DNA of 6,298 nt from Erysipelotrichia bacterium (GCA_012511695.1 JAAZFO010000004.1:1-6298); one strand, 5' to 3'; numbered from the stretch's first letter, positions 1 through 6,279 are shown. Numbers and translations are program-made. Notes: generated by a model from the sequence alone, not told the origin.

Positions 1-968
1 GTATCAATATTTACGGATACCCAGATGTAAATTTCGTTTTAAAAGACGGAACTATAAATAATAAATTAGAATTAGAAATTTATAAGCGATATTATGTTCA
101 TTTAAAAATTGAAGCTCCGAAATATCTTCCCGGTATTGAACGCAAATTCAATTTCAATTATGAAACCGAGGATTTTAATTTTAAATATGAGAGTTCTAGT
201 CCGGTTTCGAAATCCTTGACTTATATTTTGATTCCTTATCAATTAAATGAAAGCAGTGAATTTAAAATAATGTACGAAAGCAAAGAATATACAATTGATA
301 TCAAAATAACAAATTATGATTTTGTTAATAATCATGCGAGTAAACCGACTATCGAAGACTTAGAAAATAAGTTTCCGGCCTTTAAAGAAATGATTGATTC
401 TATTCAATACCATACCTTTGCTTCCCCCTTTCTAGGCGAAGACCCGAAAGGAAGTTATGGGGGAAATACATATTTTAATTACTACCAATATATACGTTCT
501 TTTGAAGAAGAATATGATCTAGAATATTTAGATTATTTACTCGATTCGATTTATTATCCAGCCTCTTTAGATCTTGCCATTCCTAATATTGCTTCTAAAG
601 AAATGAGAATGACTTATGATGGAATTGATAAAGTATTAGAGAATGCTCCTCGCTCAACAATTAGCGACTTTAAAGTTGGCACTAATATAATTGATCCAGA
701 ACATACAGCGCCGACTAATCCCCTTTTAAATCTCAATTTTCACGCTGTGCCTTTACAGTATGAAATTCAAAGTGAAGAAATGAGCAAACAAAGAGATAAT
801 TATCTTCAAAGCACATACTATTTATTGACTGCAAAATATCCTGAACAATATCTCACATACTCTTCTAGTGAGCTAACAATTTTGATTATTCAAATTGGTG
901 AAACTCATGTGCAAGGGTATTTTGAAGATGAGACATATTGCTATCAGTTAAGCTGCGATTATCAATAA
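1..968 (+). CDS. Unrecognised protein, 5'-truncated by the window edge
   Basis: The reading frame (codons from base 3) is open from the window edge to the TAA at 966-968, giving 321 visible residues. A TTG at 216 could be taken as a start, but the 71 codons before it are stop-free and similar in style, and no ribosome binding site precedes it. I therefore read it as internal, with the true start left of the window. The visible N-terminal part alternates polar and hydrophobic residues in the manner of beta strands (around VHLKIEAPKYLPG, YILIPYQLNE, YTIDIKI). The middle (DNA about 465-560) is rich in tyrosine and acid residues and probably helical. Two cysteines lie close to the C-terminus (YCYQLSCDYQ). 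No transmembrane helix is visible in this part. A secreted or lipid-anchored protein is possible, but the N-terminus that would show it is missing. I do not recognise a family. The gene converges on the dehydrogenase operon and ends just before a hairpin. Confidence 0.8.
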   Translation, partial: INIYGYPDVNFVLKDGTINNKLELEIYKRYYVHLKIEAPKYLPGIERKFNFNYETEDFNFKYESSSPVSKSLTYILIPYQLNESSEFKIMYESKEYTIDIKITNYDFVNNHASKPTIEDLENKFPAFKEMIDSIQYHTFASPFLGEDPKGSYGGNTYFNYYQYIRSFEEEYDLEYLDYLLDSIYYPASLDLAIPNIASKEMRMTYDGIDKVLENAPRSTISDFKVGTNIIDPEHTAPTNPLLNLNFHAVPLQYEIQSEEMSKQRDNYLQSTYYLLTAKYPEQYLTYSSSELTILIIQIGETHVQGYFEDETYCYQLSCDYQ

Positions 969-971
969 AAA

Positions 972-1002
972 ACAGGCGTTTAAGATAAAATACCTGTCTT
1001 TT
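972..1002. terminator. Probable bidirectional intrinsic terminator between convergent genes
   Basis: ACAGG (972-976) pairs with CCTGT (993-997). After one mismatch, four more pairs (978-981 with 988-991, one G-T) extend the stem to a 6-base loop. On the + strand it is followed by CTTTT (998-1002), serving the partial gene that stops at 968. On the minus strand the hairpin is followed by six T (complement of A 967-972), a better tract, serving the dehydrogenase gene that stops at 1031. The stem is short and interrupted, so strength is uncertain. Confidence 0.6.
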
Positions 1003-1030
1003 ACATATTAAATAGTTTTAAGGCAATTGT

Positions 1031-2296
1031 TTATTTATAATTGCCAATTGGAATATATTTGATAATTCCTTTTTTATTTTTGACACAGTTACGTCCGTCA
1101 TAAACGATCTTATTTTGGTAATCTGCCTCAGCGATTTCTTCCCACTCGGTAAGAACAAAAACGATCTCACTTTGTTCAATTGCTTTTTGGGCGGTCTCAT
1201 ATAATTTAACCTCTAAGCCAGTCTTCTTAAAATTGTTCATTCCGACCGGATCATAAGCATGGATAATCGCACCATCTTTTTCTAAAAGTTTTATTAAATC
1301 TAGTGATGGGGCTTCTCTTAAATCATCAGTATTCGGTTTAAACGTCAAACCTAAGACAGTGACATTTTTGCCATCAAATCTGCCAAGACTTTTTCTTGCT
1401 TCATAAAAGAGTTTTGTTTTTTGTAGAGCATTGACATCAATTGCAGCTTTGATCGTTTTCATCTCATAGCCGTATTTATTTTGGGCCAAATGATAAAGTG
1501 CTTTGGTGTCTTTTGGAAAGCACGAACCTCCATAACCGATCCCGGCATGCAAAAACTTATCTCCGATACGAGGATCAAGGCTCATTCCCTTTGTCACATC
1601 TTTGATATTCGCTCCAACTAGTTCACACAAATTAGCAATCTCATTGATATAAGAAATTTTTAAATCAAGAAAATCATTAGTAGCAGAGTTAGTCATTTCT
1701 GCCGAGCGACGATTCATGACGACCATTGGCAGTTCGAAAGGTTCATAAAGCGCTAGAAGTGTTTCTTTTGCAAAATCATCTTCAACACCAAGAACAATTC
1801 TTTTGGCATGAAGCGTATCTTTTACTGCATTACCTTGAGCGAGAAATTCTGGATTAGAAGCAACAGAGATTTTAACTCCACTCTTTTTTAAGTTGGTCTT
1901 AATATAATCTTCAACTTCATCATTTGTTCCAATTGGAACAGTTGATTTAACAACGACGACACAATCTCTTGTGACGTTCTCTGCGATTTGCCGAGCGACC
2001 GCACGAACAAATGATAAATTAGCAGTTCCGTCTTCTTGTTCAGGTGTACCAACTCCAATAAAAATAACATCTGCGTCGGAATAAGCTTTTTTATAATCGG
2101 TTGTGTAAGTTAATCTATGTTCGTTTTTTACCATCAGTTCTTGAAGACCGGGTTCGTAAATCGGACTGATGTTTTTTCGTAAGGTCTCAACCTTCTTTTC
2201 ATCGACATCGACACAAGTGACGAAATGTCCCTTCTCGGCAAGACAAACCGCGGTGACTAAACCGACGTATCCGGTGCCTGCAATTGTAATTTTCAT
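1031..2296 (-). CDS. ugd: UDP-glucose 6-dehydrogenase (atypical active site)
   Basis: Cytosolic enzyme oxidising UDP-glucose to UDP-glucuronate with two NAD+. The 421 residues match the usual family length. The N-terminal Rossmann domain starts with GTGYVGL (7-13) and D30; KSTVPIG (117-123) and NPEFLAQG (148-155) follow. The central domain holds the catalytic cysteine in GYGGSCFPKDTKAL (C259, D263), and the C-terminal UDP-binding domain has FKPNTDDLREAPS (319-331). The segment EMTNSATNDFL (200-210) has Asn203 where the family has a conserved active-site lysine (Streptococcus pyogenes K204, human K220); the partner Asn207 is kept. Gln154 replaces a glutamate, which I recall as common in one Bacillota subgroup. 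I chose ATG 2296 over an in-frame ATG at 2317 because GAGGAG lies 9 bases upstream and MKITIAGTGYVGL is the conserved N-terminus. The start overlaps the epimerase stop (ATGA), so translation is probably coupled. Identity is secure; full activity is not. Confidence 0.95.
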   Translation of the reverse strand: MKITIAGTGYVGLVTAVCLAEKGHFVTCVDVDEKKVETLRKNISPIYEPGLQELMVKNEHRLTYTTDYKKAYSDADVIFIGVGTPEQEDGTANLSFVRAVARQIAENVTRDCVVVVKSTVPIGTNDEVEDYIKTNLKKSGVKISVASNPEFLAQGNAVKDTLHAKRIVLGVEDDFAKETLLALYEPFELPMVVMNRRSAEMTNSATNDFLDLKISYINEIANLCELVGANIKDVTKGMSLDPRIGDKFLHAGIGYGGSCFPKDTKALYHLAQNKYGYEMKTIKAAIDVNALQKTKLFYEARKSLGRFDGKNVTVLGLTFKPNTDDLREAPSLDLIKLLEKDGAIIHAYDPVGMNNFKKTGLEVKLYETAQKAIEQSEIVFVLTEWEEIAEADYQNKIVYDGRNCVKNKKGIIKYIPIGNYK

Positions 2297-3261
2297 TTGT
2301 TCGTTCTCCTCTTCCATTTTAAAAATTCTTTGATTCCGTCTTCAAAACTGATACTAGGCTTATAATTCAATAATCTAGCGGCTTTTGAAATATCAGCATA
2401 AGTTCCTTCAACATCCCCTGCTTGCATGGGAAGATGATTGAACTTGGCTTTTTTGTCCATCACTCGCTCGATGATTTGAACCATTTCTTTGAGCTTGATT
2501 GGGCTATTTGAACCGAGATTAATAATCTCATAAACACTTTCATGGTCTTCAAGATACTTTATTGAAGCTTCAATTCCTGAAACGATGTCGTCGATAAATG
2601 TGTAATCTCGAAATGAAGTCCCATCGCCATACAAGTCGATTGGACGATCTTCTTCTAAAGCACTGACAAATCGATTGATCGCTAAATCCGGTCTTTGACG
2701 AGGACCATAAACCGTAAAAAACCTTAGTAAAATAATGTTTAAATGATAAATCTCATGGTAGACATGAGCTAAAACCTCATTACTTTTTTTACTAGCAGCA
2801 TAAGGAGAAATCGCTTTATCAACATTATCCACTTCGCTAAATGGCATCTTTTCATTTTTCCCATAAACACTTGAAGAACTCGCTAAGACTAGTTTTTTTA
2901 TGTTGTGCTTATGAGCTTGTTCTAAAATGATATTTGTTCCGATGAGATTGCTCATTGCATAACCGATTGGATCTTCTAGCGATGGACGAACCCCGGCTTT
3001 GGCTGCGAGATGAACAATATAATCGATATGATTTTCAGTGAATATTTTCTCCATCATTTTTTCATCGCAAATATCGCTTTCGTATAACTTATAGTTAGGA
3101 TCTTTTAAATGAGGAGAAACATTTTCTCTTTTAAGGGCTGGATTGTAATAATTATTAAAATTATCAATGACGATAATTTGATGCCCTTTGGTCAATAGTG
3201 AATCCGCAAGTGAGCTGCCAATAAAACCAGCTCCTCCAGTAATTAAATAAACTTTTTTCAT
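2293..3261 (-). CDS. NAD-dependent sugar epimerase, probably UDP-glucuronate 4-epimerase
   Basis: Extended short-chain dehydrogenase/reductase of 322 residues, normal for nucleotide-sugar 4-epimerases. Visible: the NAD-binding motif GGAGFIG (9-15), acidic D33 at the end of the second strand (favours NAD over NADP), HLAAKAGVRPS (84-94), catalytic ASSSSVYG (127-134, Ser129), Y154-AAS-K158, FFTVYGPRQRPD (181-192) and SFRDYTFIDDI. The AGVR and GPRQRPD motifs and an N-terminal NNYYNPALKR stretch are typical of UDP-glucuronate 4-epimerases rather than GalE. The expected reaction is UDP-glucuronate to UDP-galacturonate; coupling to ugd supports this, since ugd would supply the substrate. ATGs exist at 3273, 3267 and 3261. 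I prefer 3261 because GAGG lies 6 bases upstream and MKKVYLITGG matches the family start; the longer form would add MRMN. The TGA stop overlaps the ugd ATG. Another uronic-acid epimerase or related sugar substrate cannot be excluded. Confidence 0.88.
   Translation of the reverse strand: MKKVYLITGGAGFIGSSLADSLLTKGHQIIVIDNFNNYYNPALKRENVSPHLKDPNYKLYESDICDEKMMEKIFTENHIDYIVHLAAKAGVRPSLEDPIGYAMSNLIGTNIILEQAHKHNIKKLVLASSSSVYGKNEKMPFSEVDNVDKAISPYAASKKSNEVLAHVYHEIYHLNIILLRFFTVYGPRQRPDLAINRFVSALEEDRPIDLYGDGTSFRDYTFIDDIVSGIEASIKYLEDHESVYEIINLGSNSPIKLKEMVQIIERVMDKKAKFNHLPMQAGDVEGTYADISKAARLLNYKPSISFEDGIKEFLKWKRRTNK
2306..2312 (-). promoter_or_regulatory. Ribosome binding site of ugd
   Basis: AGAGGAG on the minus strand lies 9 bases before the ATG at 2296, inside the last codons of the epimerase gene. 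It decides the start: the longer frame beginning at 2317 would contain this site within its coding part and has no equally good site of its own. Confidence 0.8.
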
Positions 3262-3267
3262 ATTCAT

Positions 3268-3271
3268 CCTC
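3268..3271 (-). promoter_or_regulatory. Ribosome binding site of the epimerase gene
   Basis: GAGG on the minus strand lies 6 bases before the ATG at 3261. It overlaps the more upstream in-frame ATG at 3273-3271, so it can serve only the 3261 start. It is a short but well-placed site. Confidence 0.6.
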
Positions 3272-3278
3272 ATTTATT

Positions 3279-3336
3279 ATTATAAATGTATTTTTCCTTT
3301 TGTCTTGCATTTTATCACTATTAGATTATTTTTTAA
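3279..3336 (-). promoter_or_regulatory. Candidate promoter(s) of the epimerase-ugd operon
   Basis: Two candidate -10 boxes are visible on the minus strand. One is an extended -10, TGATAAAAT (3317-3309), with a weak TTAAAA (3336-3331) 16 bases upstream; it would give a leader of about 40 bases carrying the GAGG site. The other is a perfect TATAAT (3284-3279) with AAGACA (3306-3301) 16 bases upstream; its start point would fall at about 3272, on the first of the three possible ATGs. The first fits the chosen start better. Both are read by eye in very AT-rich DNA. Confidence 0.45.
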
Positions 3337-3371
3337 TTAGTTTTACCCTGCACGATGTATATAATTAACTC
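3337..3371 (+). promoter_or_regulatory. Candidate promoter giving a leaderless mRNA for the six-helix protein
   Basis: A perfect TATAAT lies at 3360-3365, with TG at 3356-3357. The -35 region is weak (TTAGTT at 3337-3342, 17-base spacer). Only six bases separate the box from the ATG at 3372, so the expected transcription start falls on the start codon. No purine-rich ribosome binding site precedes the ATG, which agrees with leaderless initiation. It runs back to back with the epimerase promoter region. Confidence 0.5.
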
Positions 3372-4061
3372 ATGAATAAAAATATAAACTCTCAAAATCA
3401 CGACCTCGAAAATCACAACGAGACAAACTCTTTTTCTGATATGACAGATTCTTTTAAAAAGAAAGGAACTTTAGTTTACAAAATATTTTCGATAGTGAAT
3501 TTAAGTGCAATTTTAATTTTTGCAACGCTGTTATTTGGTGTTTTTTATGGATTGGCTTATTTTGGTCAAATGTACGCGCGTGTTGCCTTGGTGATGATGA
3601 TTTTAGTTGGAGCATCATGCGCGTTTTTAATTTTAGAAATTGCTCTCCGTAAACTCGATAAAAAAGTCGCGATGATGAATTTTGGAAACGCGATTACTCC
3701 TCTTTCTTTTTCTCTTTTTGGTTTAGCTTATGTGATAACCTTTAACGTTGAAGAATTTATGTCTTTCCAAATCATTGCCTTTATTTTTGTTACCATTATC
3801 GGATTTCTTTCTGGTATCGGCTTTATTTTAACCGGTGTCTTTTCATCCAAGAACTTTATAAAAAGAAAAAAAACGTTGCAAATATCGTTTGTTTTGTGGA
3901 CTTTTCTCGCCATCGTCTCATTTGTTATTACCGCTATAATTGCGGGCACTCGTGCCGGTGGAAATGGAGAGCTTTTTAGCGTTGCGTTTGTAATGATCGC
4001 CCTCATGACGGTGATATTTATTTCAGGAATTATTTCAATCGTGTCTTTAAGAGAACAATAA
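3372..4061 (+). CDS. Unrecognised six-helix integral membrane protein
   Basis: A 229-residue protein with a hydrophilic, Asn/His-rich N-terminal tail (1-36; NKNINSQNHDLENHNE) and six predicted transmembrane segments at roughly 38-64, 69-92, 105-125, 131-157, 171-192 and 201-226. Positive charges cluster after helix 2 (RKLDKK, 93-98) and helix 4 (KNFIKRKK, 160-167). This puts those loops and the N-terminal tail in the cytoplasm by the positive-inside rule. No catalytic or transport motif stands out, and I cannot assign a family. The ATG at 3372 has no ribosome binding site but sits six bases after a TATAAT box. Met24 (3441) is an alternative start but has no ribosome binding site either. The stop codon shares its last base with the next gene's ATG (TAATG), so the two are probably co-translated. 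Real coding is supported by length, helix pattern and operon placement. Confidence 0.85.
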   Translation: MNKNINSQNHDLENHNETNSFSDMTDSFKKKGTLVYKIFSIVNLSAILIFATLLFGVFYGLAYFGQMYARVALVMMILVGASCAFLILEIALRKLDKKVAMMNFGNAITPLSFSLFGLAYVITFNVEEFMSFQIIAFIFVTIIGFLSGIGFILTGVFSSKNFIKRKKTLQISFVLWTFLAIVSFVITAIIAGTRAGGNGELFSVAFVMIALMTVIFISGIISIVSLREQ

Positions 4062-4678
4062 TGAGAAAAAGGACGAAAACATTTTTTGAATCTCCAATCC
4101 TGTGGGTTCTTTCTTTTTATTTGATTAGTTTTTTACTTGGTTCAATTCCAAATTTATTAAGAATCGCGCAATCAGAAATTAACCCCAATGGTGTCTTTCA
4201 TAAAATCGAAAACAAAGTCAAAGAAACATTAAAAAAAGATTCTAGGGATTTAAAGCAAATTGAATATCTTGGGATAAAAGAAAATAAACTTTTAGTCGGC
4301 GCTTCTTCTTATGAAGATATCTATAATTTTCATTTATTGGAATATAGCTTTGCTATGAACACTACGGAAGAAGATATTTTTCAACACCTCAATAAAAAAG
4401 GTTTTACAAATATCAGCTTTACAAATAATGTTTTCAAGCAACTCGATTCATCCAATGAATTAAAAATTCCTTTTGAATTAAACGCTTTAGAATACACTGT
4501 TAAAAACAGACTCCATTACATGAATGAATATAATCGGATTTCACGATTAGAGTGTGGAATCGTAAACGGGAATGTTTATTCATTTTTATTCGATGAAGAA
4601 AATGAAGAAACTATTTGTTATAACTATTTTTCTAATGAATTTAAATACGTGACTTGCAACATTTGGAAATCCAAATAA
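4061..4678 (+). CDS. Unrecognised single-anchor membrane protein
   Basis: A 205-residue protein. A basic N-terminus (MRKRTK) precedes one hydrophobic segment at about 12-33 (ILWVLSFYLISFLLGSI). The remaining ~170 residues are polar, which predicts an N-in anchor with the main domain outside the membrane. No lipobox cysteine or clear signal-peptidase site is visible, so I read it as an anchored rather than released protein. The outer part starts lysine-rich (45-70) and ends with three cysteines (ECGIVNG, ETICYNY, VTCNIW). I do not recognise a domain. Its ATG overlaps the stop of the six-helix gene by one base, and only a weak AAGAGA lies upstream, so translation probably depends on coupling. 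The pairing suggests the two products act together at the membrane, with the partner as a possible docking or transport component. That is inference only. Confidence 0.82.
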   Translation: MRKRTKTFFESPILWVLSFYLISFLLGSIPNLLRIAQSEINPNGVFHKIENKVKETLKKDSRDLKQIEYLGIKENKLLVGASSYEDIYNFHLLEYSFAMNTTEEDIFQHLNKKGFTNISFTNNVFKQLDSSNELKIPFELNALEYTVKNRLHYMNEYNRISRLECGIVNGNVYSFLFDEENEETICYNYFSNEFKYVTCNIWKSK

Positions 4679-4716
4679 AAGGACTAATTATAAAGAAGTC
4701 TTAAAAATAGCAGTGA

Positions 4717-4807
4717 GCATGGTAATAATCGCAATCGGAAAGATGCCTCAACGAAATTTATAAATGTTCTTATCTTCGTTAGTTAAAACGAATTACCGTG
4801 TCTTTTT
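4717..4807 (+). other. Inverted-repeat-rich convergent gap, possible terminator or structured RNA
   Basis: The 147 bases between the stops at 4678 and 4826 hold no convincing gene. Bases 4717-4726 can pair with 4792-4801 over ten positions (eight Watson-Crick, two G-T), followed by CTTTTT at 4802-4807, so the + strand pair may end here. Inside, AACGAA (4750-4755) can pair with TTCGTT (4775-4780), which can instead pair with AACGAA at 4787-4792. The two inner pairings exclude each other, and the second also competes with the outer stem at 4792. The enclosed loop of 65 bases is long for an ordinary terminator. A weaker hairpin at 4680-4702 lacks a T-tract on the + strand. Confidence 0.3.
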
Positions 4808-4815
4808 ATATCTAA

Positions 4816-4825
4816 TGACGTCTAG
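4816..4825 (+). repeat. 10-base inverted repeat flanking the exporter gene, left copy
   Basis: TGACGTCTAG directly abuts the exporter stop codon (4826). The same ten bases occur inverted at 6280-6289. Both lie exactly 12 bases to the right of a CCGTGTCT octamer (4796-4803 here). The shared spacing suggests related 3' ends, or chance in two short intergenic stretches. Confidence 0.4.
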
Positions 4826-6211
4826 TTAATTCTCATTAATCTCACTGAGAATATCTTGCGTGACAGGCAATAATTTAAGATTTTTCCATTTGTTACTTTT
4901 GTAGAAAATGATAATGATTATAAAAGCGACAATAGTTGAAGCCGGATATGAAATGGTAATAAACCATAAAGGCATATTATAAATTCCTGAGATAATAATC
5001 CAAGGAATTCTAATGAGCAAATTACCTGCTAAATAAGTATATAATGCCCAATTGCTATGACCACTACCTGCAGCTAAATTGTTAAATGGATTTAAGAAAA
5101 TGCAAAGCAAAAGATCGAATCCAATGATTAATGAGCGATACCAAACTTCATCGATGATCCATTGATCAGATGTGTAAATACTCGCAATTTTTCCACTGGC
5201 AAGGACAATTGGTAAAGCATAAAAAATAGTGAAAATTGCGATATATAAAACACCAGCCCAAACAACTTTTTTAGTTCGATCAATTTGAAATGCTCCGAGA
5301 TTTTGTGCGCACGCTGCTTGAACTGCTAAACCAAATGCAATAGCAGGGACATAAGCTAGATTAGTGATTCTATCGCTTATAGCGATGACTTCACTAGCGT
5401 TTGATCCACGAATATTAACGACCGCTAAAATAACGATAAAAGAAATTGTAATCAACGCTTCTTGAAGAGCAAGGGGCCAACTGAATTTGAGAATTCTTTT
5501 AATCGTCAGACGATTGATTCTAATCTTTCCAACTCGTTTTCCTTTTAATTTAAAACCGAAGATATAAATCGCGGCGATGATCGTGCTTAAAACATAAGAA
5601 GAAACACACGCTAGAGCAGCCCCTTCGCTCTTCATTTTTAAAACATAAATAAAGACGACGTCTAAGATGATATTAAACGCTAAACCTAGAAACGTATAAA
5701 TGAATGGAAAAACCGAATTTCCAGTGCCGCGAAAGGCAGCGTTTATGATATAAACCAAACCAATAAATGGTAATGTGAGACATTGAATGAGCAAATAGCG
5801 GACCGCAGTATCATGTAAAGAAGAATCAATATTTAACAAATCAACAATTTGATGAGAAAATGCCGCAGTGATAATGCCTAAAGCAAGTGATAAAATTCCA
5901 ATAAAAAAGGAAAAAGTAATAATTGAAATTTTAGTATTTTCTTTATCTTGAGCGCCATAATATTGACCAATTAAGAAAGTGCCTCCAACACTGAGACCAG
6001 ATATAAGAGCGGTGATCAGACTAATCGGAGTAAGAGCAGAAATAACTGCCGCTATTTCATCACCGGCATCAGCCATATAAAGAATAAAAATATCGACCGC
6101 ATTATAAAAGTAAGTCGATAAATAAACAAAAAACGTTGGAAGAGCGAAGAGCAATAGTCCTTTCCAAATCGGACCCTTAAGCAAACGTTTTTTATCCATC
6201 TCAAAAAACAT
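4826..6211 (-). CDS. MATE-family efflux transporter
   Basis: Multidrug and toxic compound extrusion protein: an inner-membrane antiporter exporting organic cations or drugs in exchange for Na+ or H+. At 461 residues it has normal full length, with about twelve hydrophobic helices in two six-helix halves. Family signatures include GPIWKGLLLFALP (13-25) leading into helix 1, a GQYYGAQDKENTK loop (82-94), AFRGTGNSVFPF (159-170, matching the usual RGxGD...P motif), and the second-half equivalents AQNLGAFQIDRTKK and AAGSGHSNWAL. The substrate cannot be told from sequence. Two starts are possible: ATG 6211 (MFFEMDKK) or ATG 6199 (MDKKRLLKG), the latter closer to typical family N-termini. Neither has a ribosome binding site, and TATAAT boxes lie immediately upstream. 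It appears to be transcribed alone, behind a strong terminator, and converges on the envelope gene pair. MATE genes often stand alone, so the neighbours say little about its job. Confidence 0.93.
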   Translation of the reverse strand: MFFEMDKKRLLKGPIWKGLLLFALPTFFVYLSTYFYNAVDIFILYMADAGDEIAAVISALTPISLITALISGLSVGGTFLIGQYYGAQDKENTKISIITFSFFIGILSLALGIITAAFSHQIVDLLNIDSSLHDTAVRYLLIQCLTLPFIGLVYIINAAFRGTGNSVFPFIYTFLGLAFNIILDVVFIYVLKMKSEGAALACVSSYVLSTIIAAIYIFGFKLKGKRVGKIRINRLTIKRILKFSWPLALQEALITISFIVILAVVNIRGSNASEVIAISDRITNLAYVPAIAFGLAVQAACAQNLGAFQIDRTKKVVWAGVLYIAIFTIFYALPIVLASGKIASIYTSDQWIIDEVWYRSLIIGFDLLLCIFLNPFNNLAAGSGHSNWALYTYLAGNLLIRIPWIIISGIYNMPLWFITISYPASTIVAFIIIIIFYKSNKWKNLKLLPVTQDILSEINEN

Positions 6212-6240
6212 TATAAATTATAATTTATTAAAAAAGTAAA
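6210..6240 (-). promoter_or_regulatory. Candidate promoter of the MATE gene, squeezed behind a terminator
   Basis: On the minus strand TATAAT occurs at 6222-6217, five bases before the ATG at 6211, and again at 6215-6210, overlapping that ATG. The only -35-like hexamer is TTTACT (6240-6235), 19 bases from the second box and overlapping the T-tract of the upstream terminator. The first box would give a leaderless mRNA from 6211. The second would start a transcript one to four bases before the alternative ATG at 6199. Either way there is almost no 5' leader. Confidence 0.4.
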
Positions 6241-6267
6241 AAAAGACACGGAATCGTATCCGTGTCT
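6238..6267 (-). terminator. Strong intrinsic terminator of an off-window upstream gene
   Basis: AGACACGGA (6244-6252) pairs perfectly with TCCGTGTCT (6259-6267), a 9-base stem with a 6-base loop. On the minus strand it is followed by an unbroken T-tract (complement of A 6238-6243). It should end a minus-strand gene to the right; all three minus frames contain a stop between 6280 and 6293, so that gene's end could lie at the window edge. On the + strand a weaker AATTTTT follows, so it may act both ways. Confidence 0.85.
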
Positions 6268-6279
6268 AATTTTTCAAGG

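Noticed and set aside
1018..1200. 60-residue minus-strand open frame
   Set aside because: It overlaps the well-supported ugd gene in another frame, has no ribosome binding site of note and no recognisable content. It is a shadow.
1888..2070. 60-residue minus-strand open frame
   Set aside because: It lies wholly inside ugd in another frame. The conserved dehydrogenase motifs are in the ugd frame.
2293..2296. Possible use of TGA as tryptophan (Mycoplasma-type code)
   Set aside because: The epimerase ends in TGA at the expected family length within an ATGA overlap, and the tryptophans I checked in other genes are all TGG. The standard code is the simpler reading.
3728..4006. 92-residue minus-strand open frame opposite the six-helix gene
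   Set aside because: Its content mirrors a hydrophobic gene read in antisense, there is no promoter or ribosome binding site, and the + strand frame has a clear membrane-protein pattern and operon fit.
870..4678. Similar C-terminal ends of the two unrecognised proteins (GYFEDETYCY and FDEENEETICY)
   Set aside because: The likeness covers about ten acidic/aromatic residues with gaps, too little to claim homology by eye.
4680..4702. Hairpin just after the single-anchor gene as its terminator
   Set aside because: The stem has about six pairs including a G-T and an 11-base loop, and what follows on the + strand is an A-rich run, not a T-tract. On the minus strand a T-rich stretch follows, but the G-T becomes an A-C mismatch.
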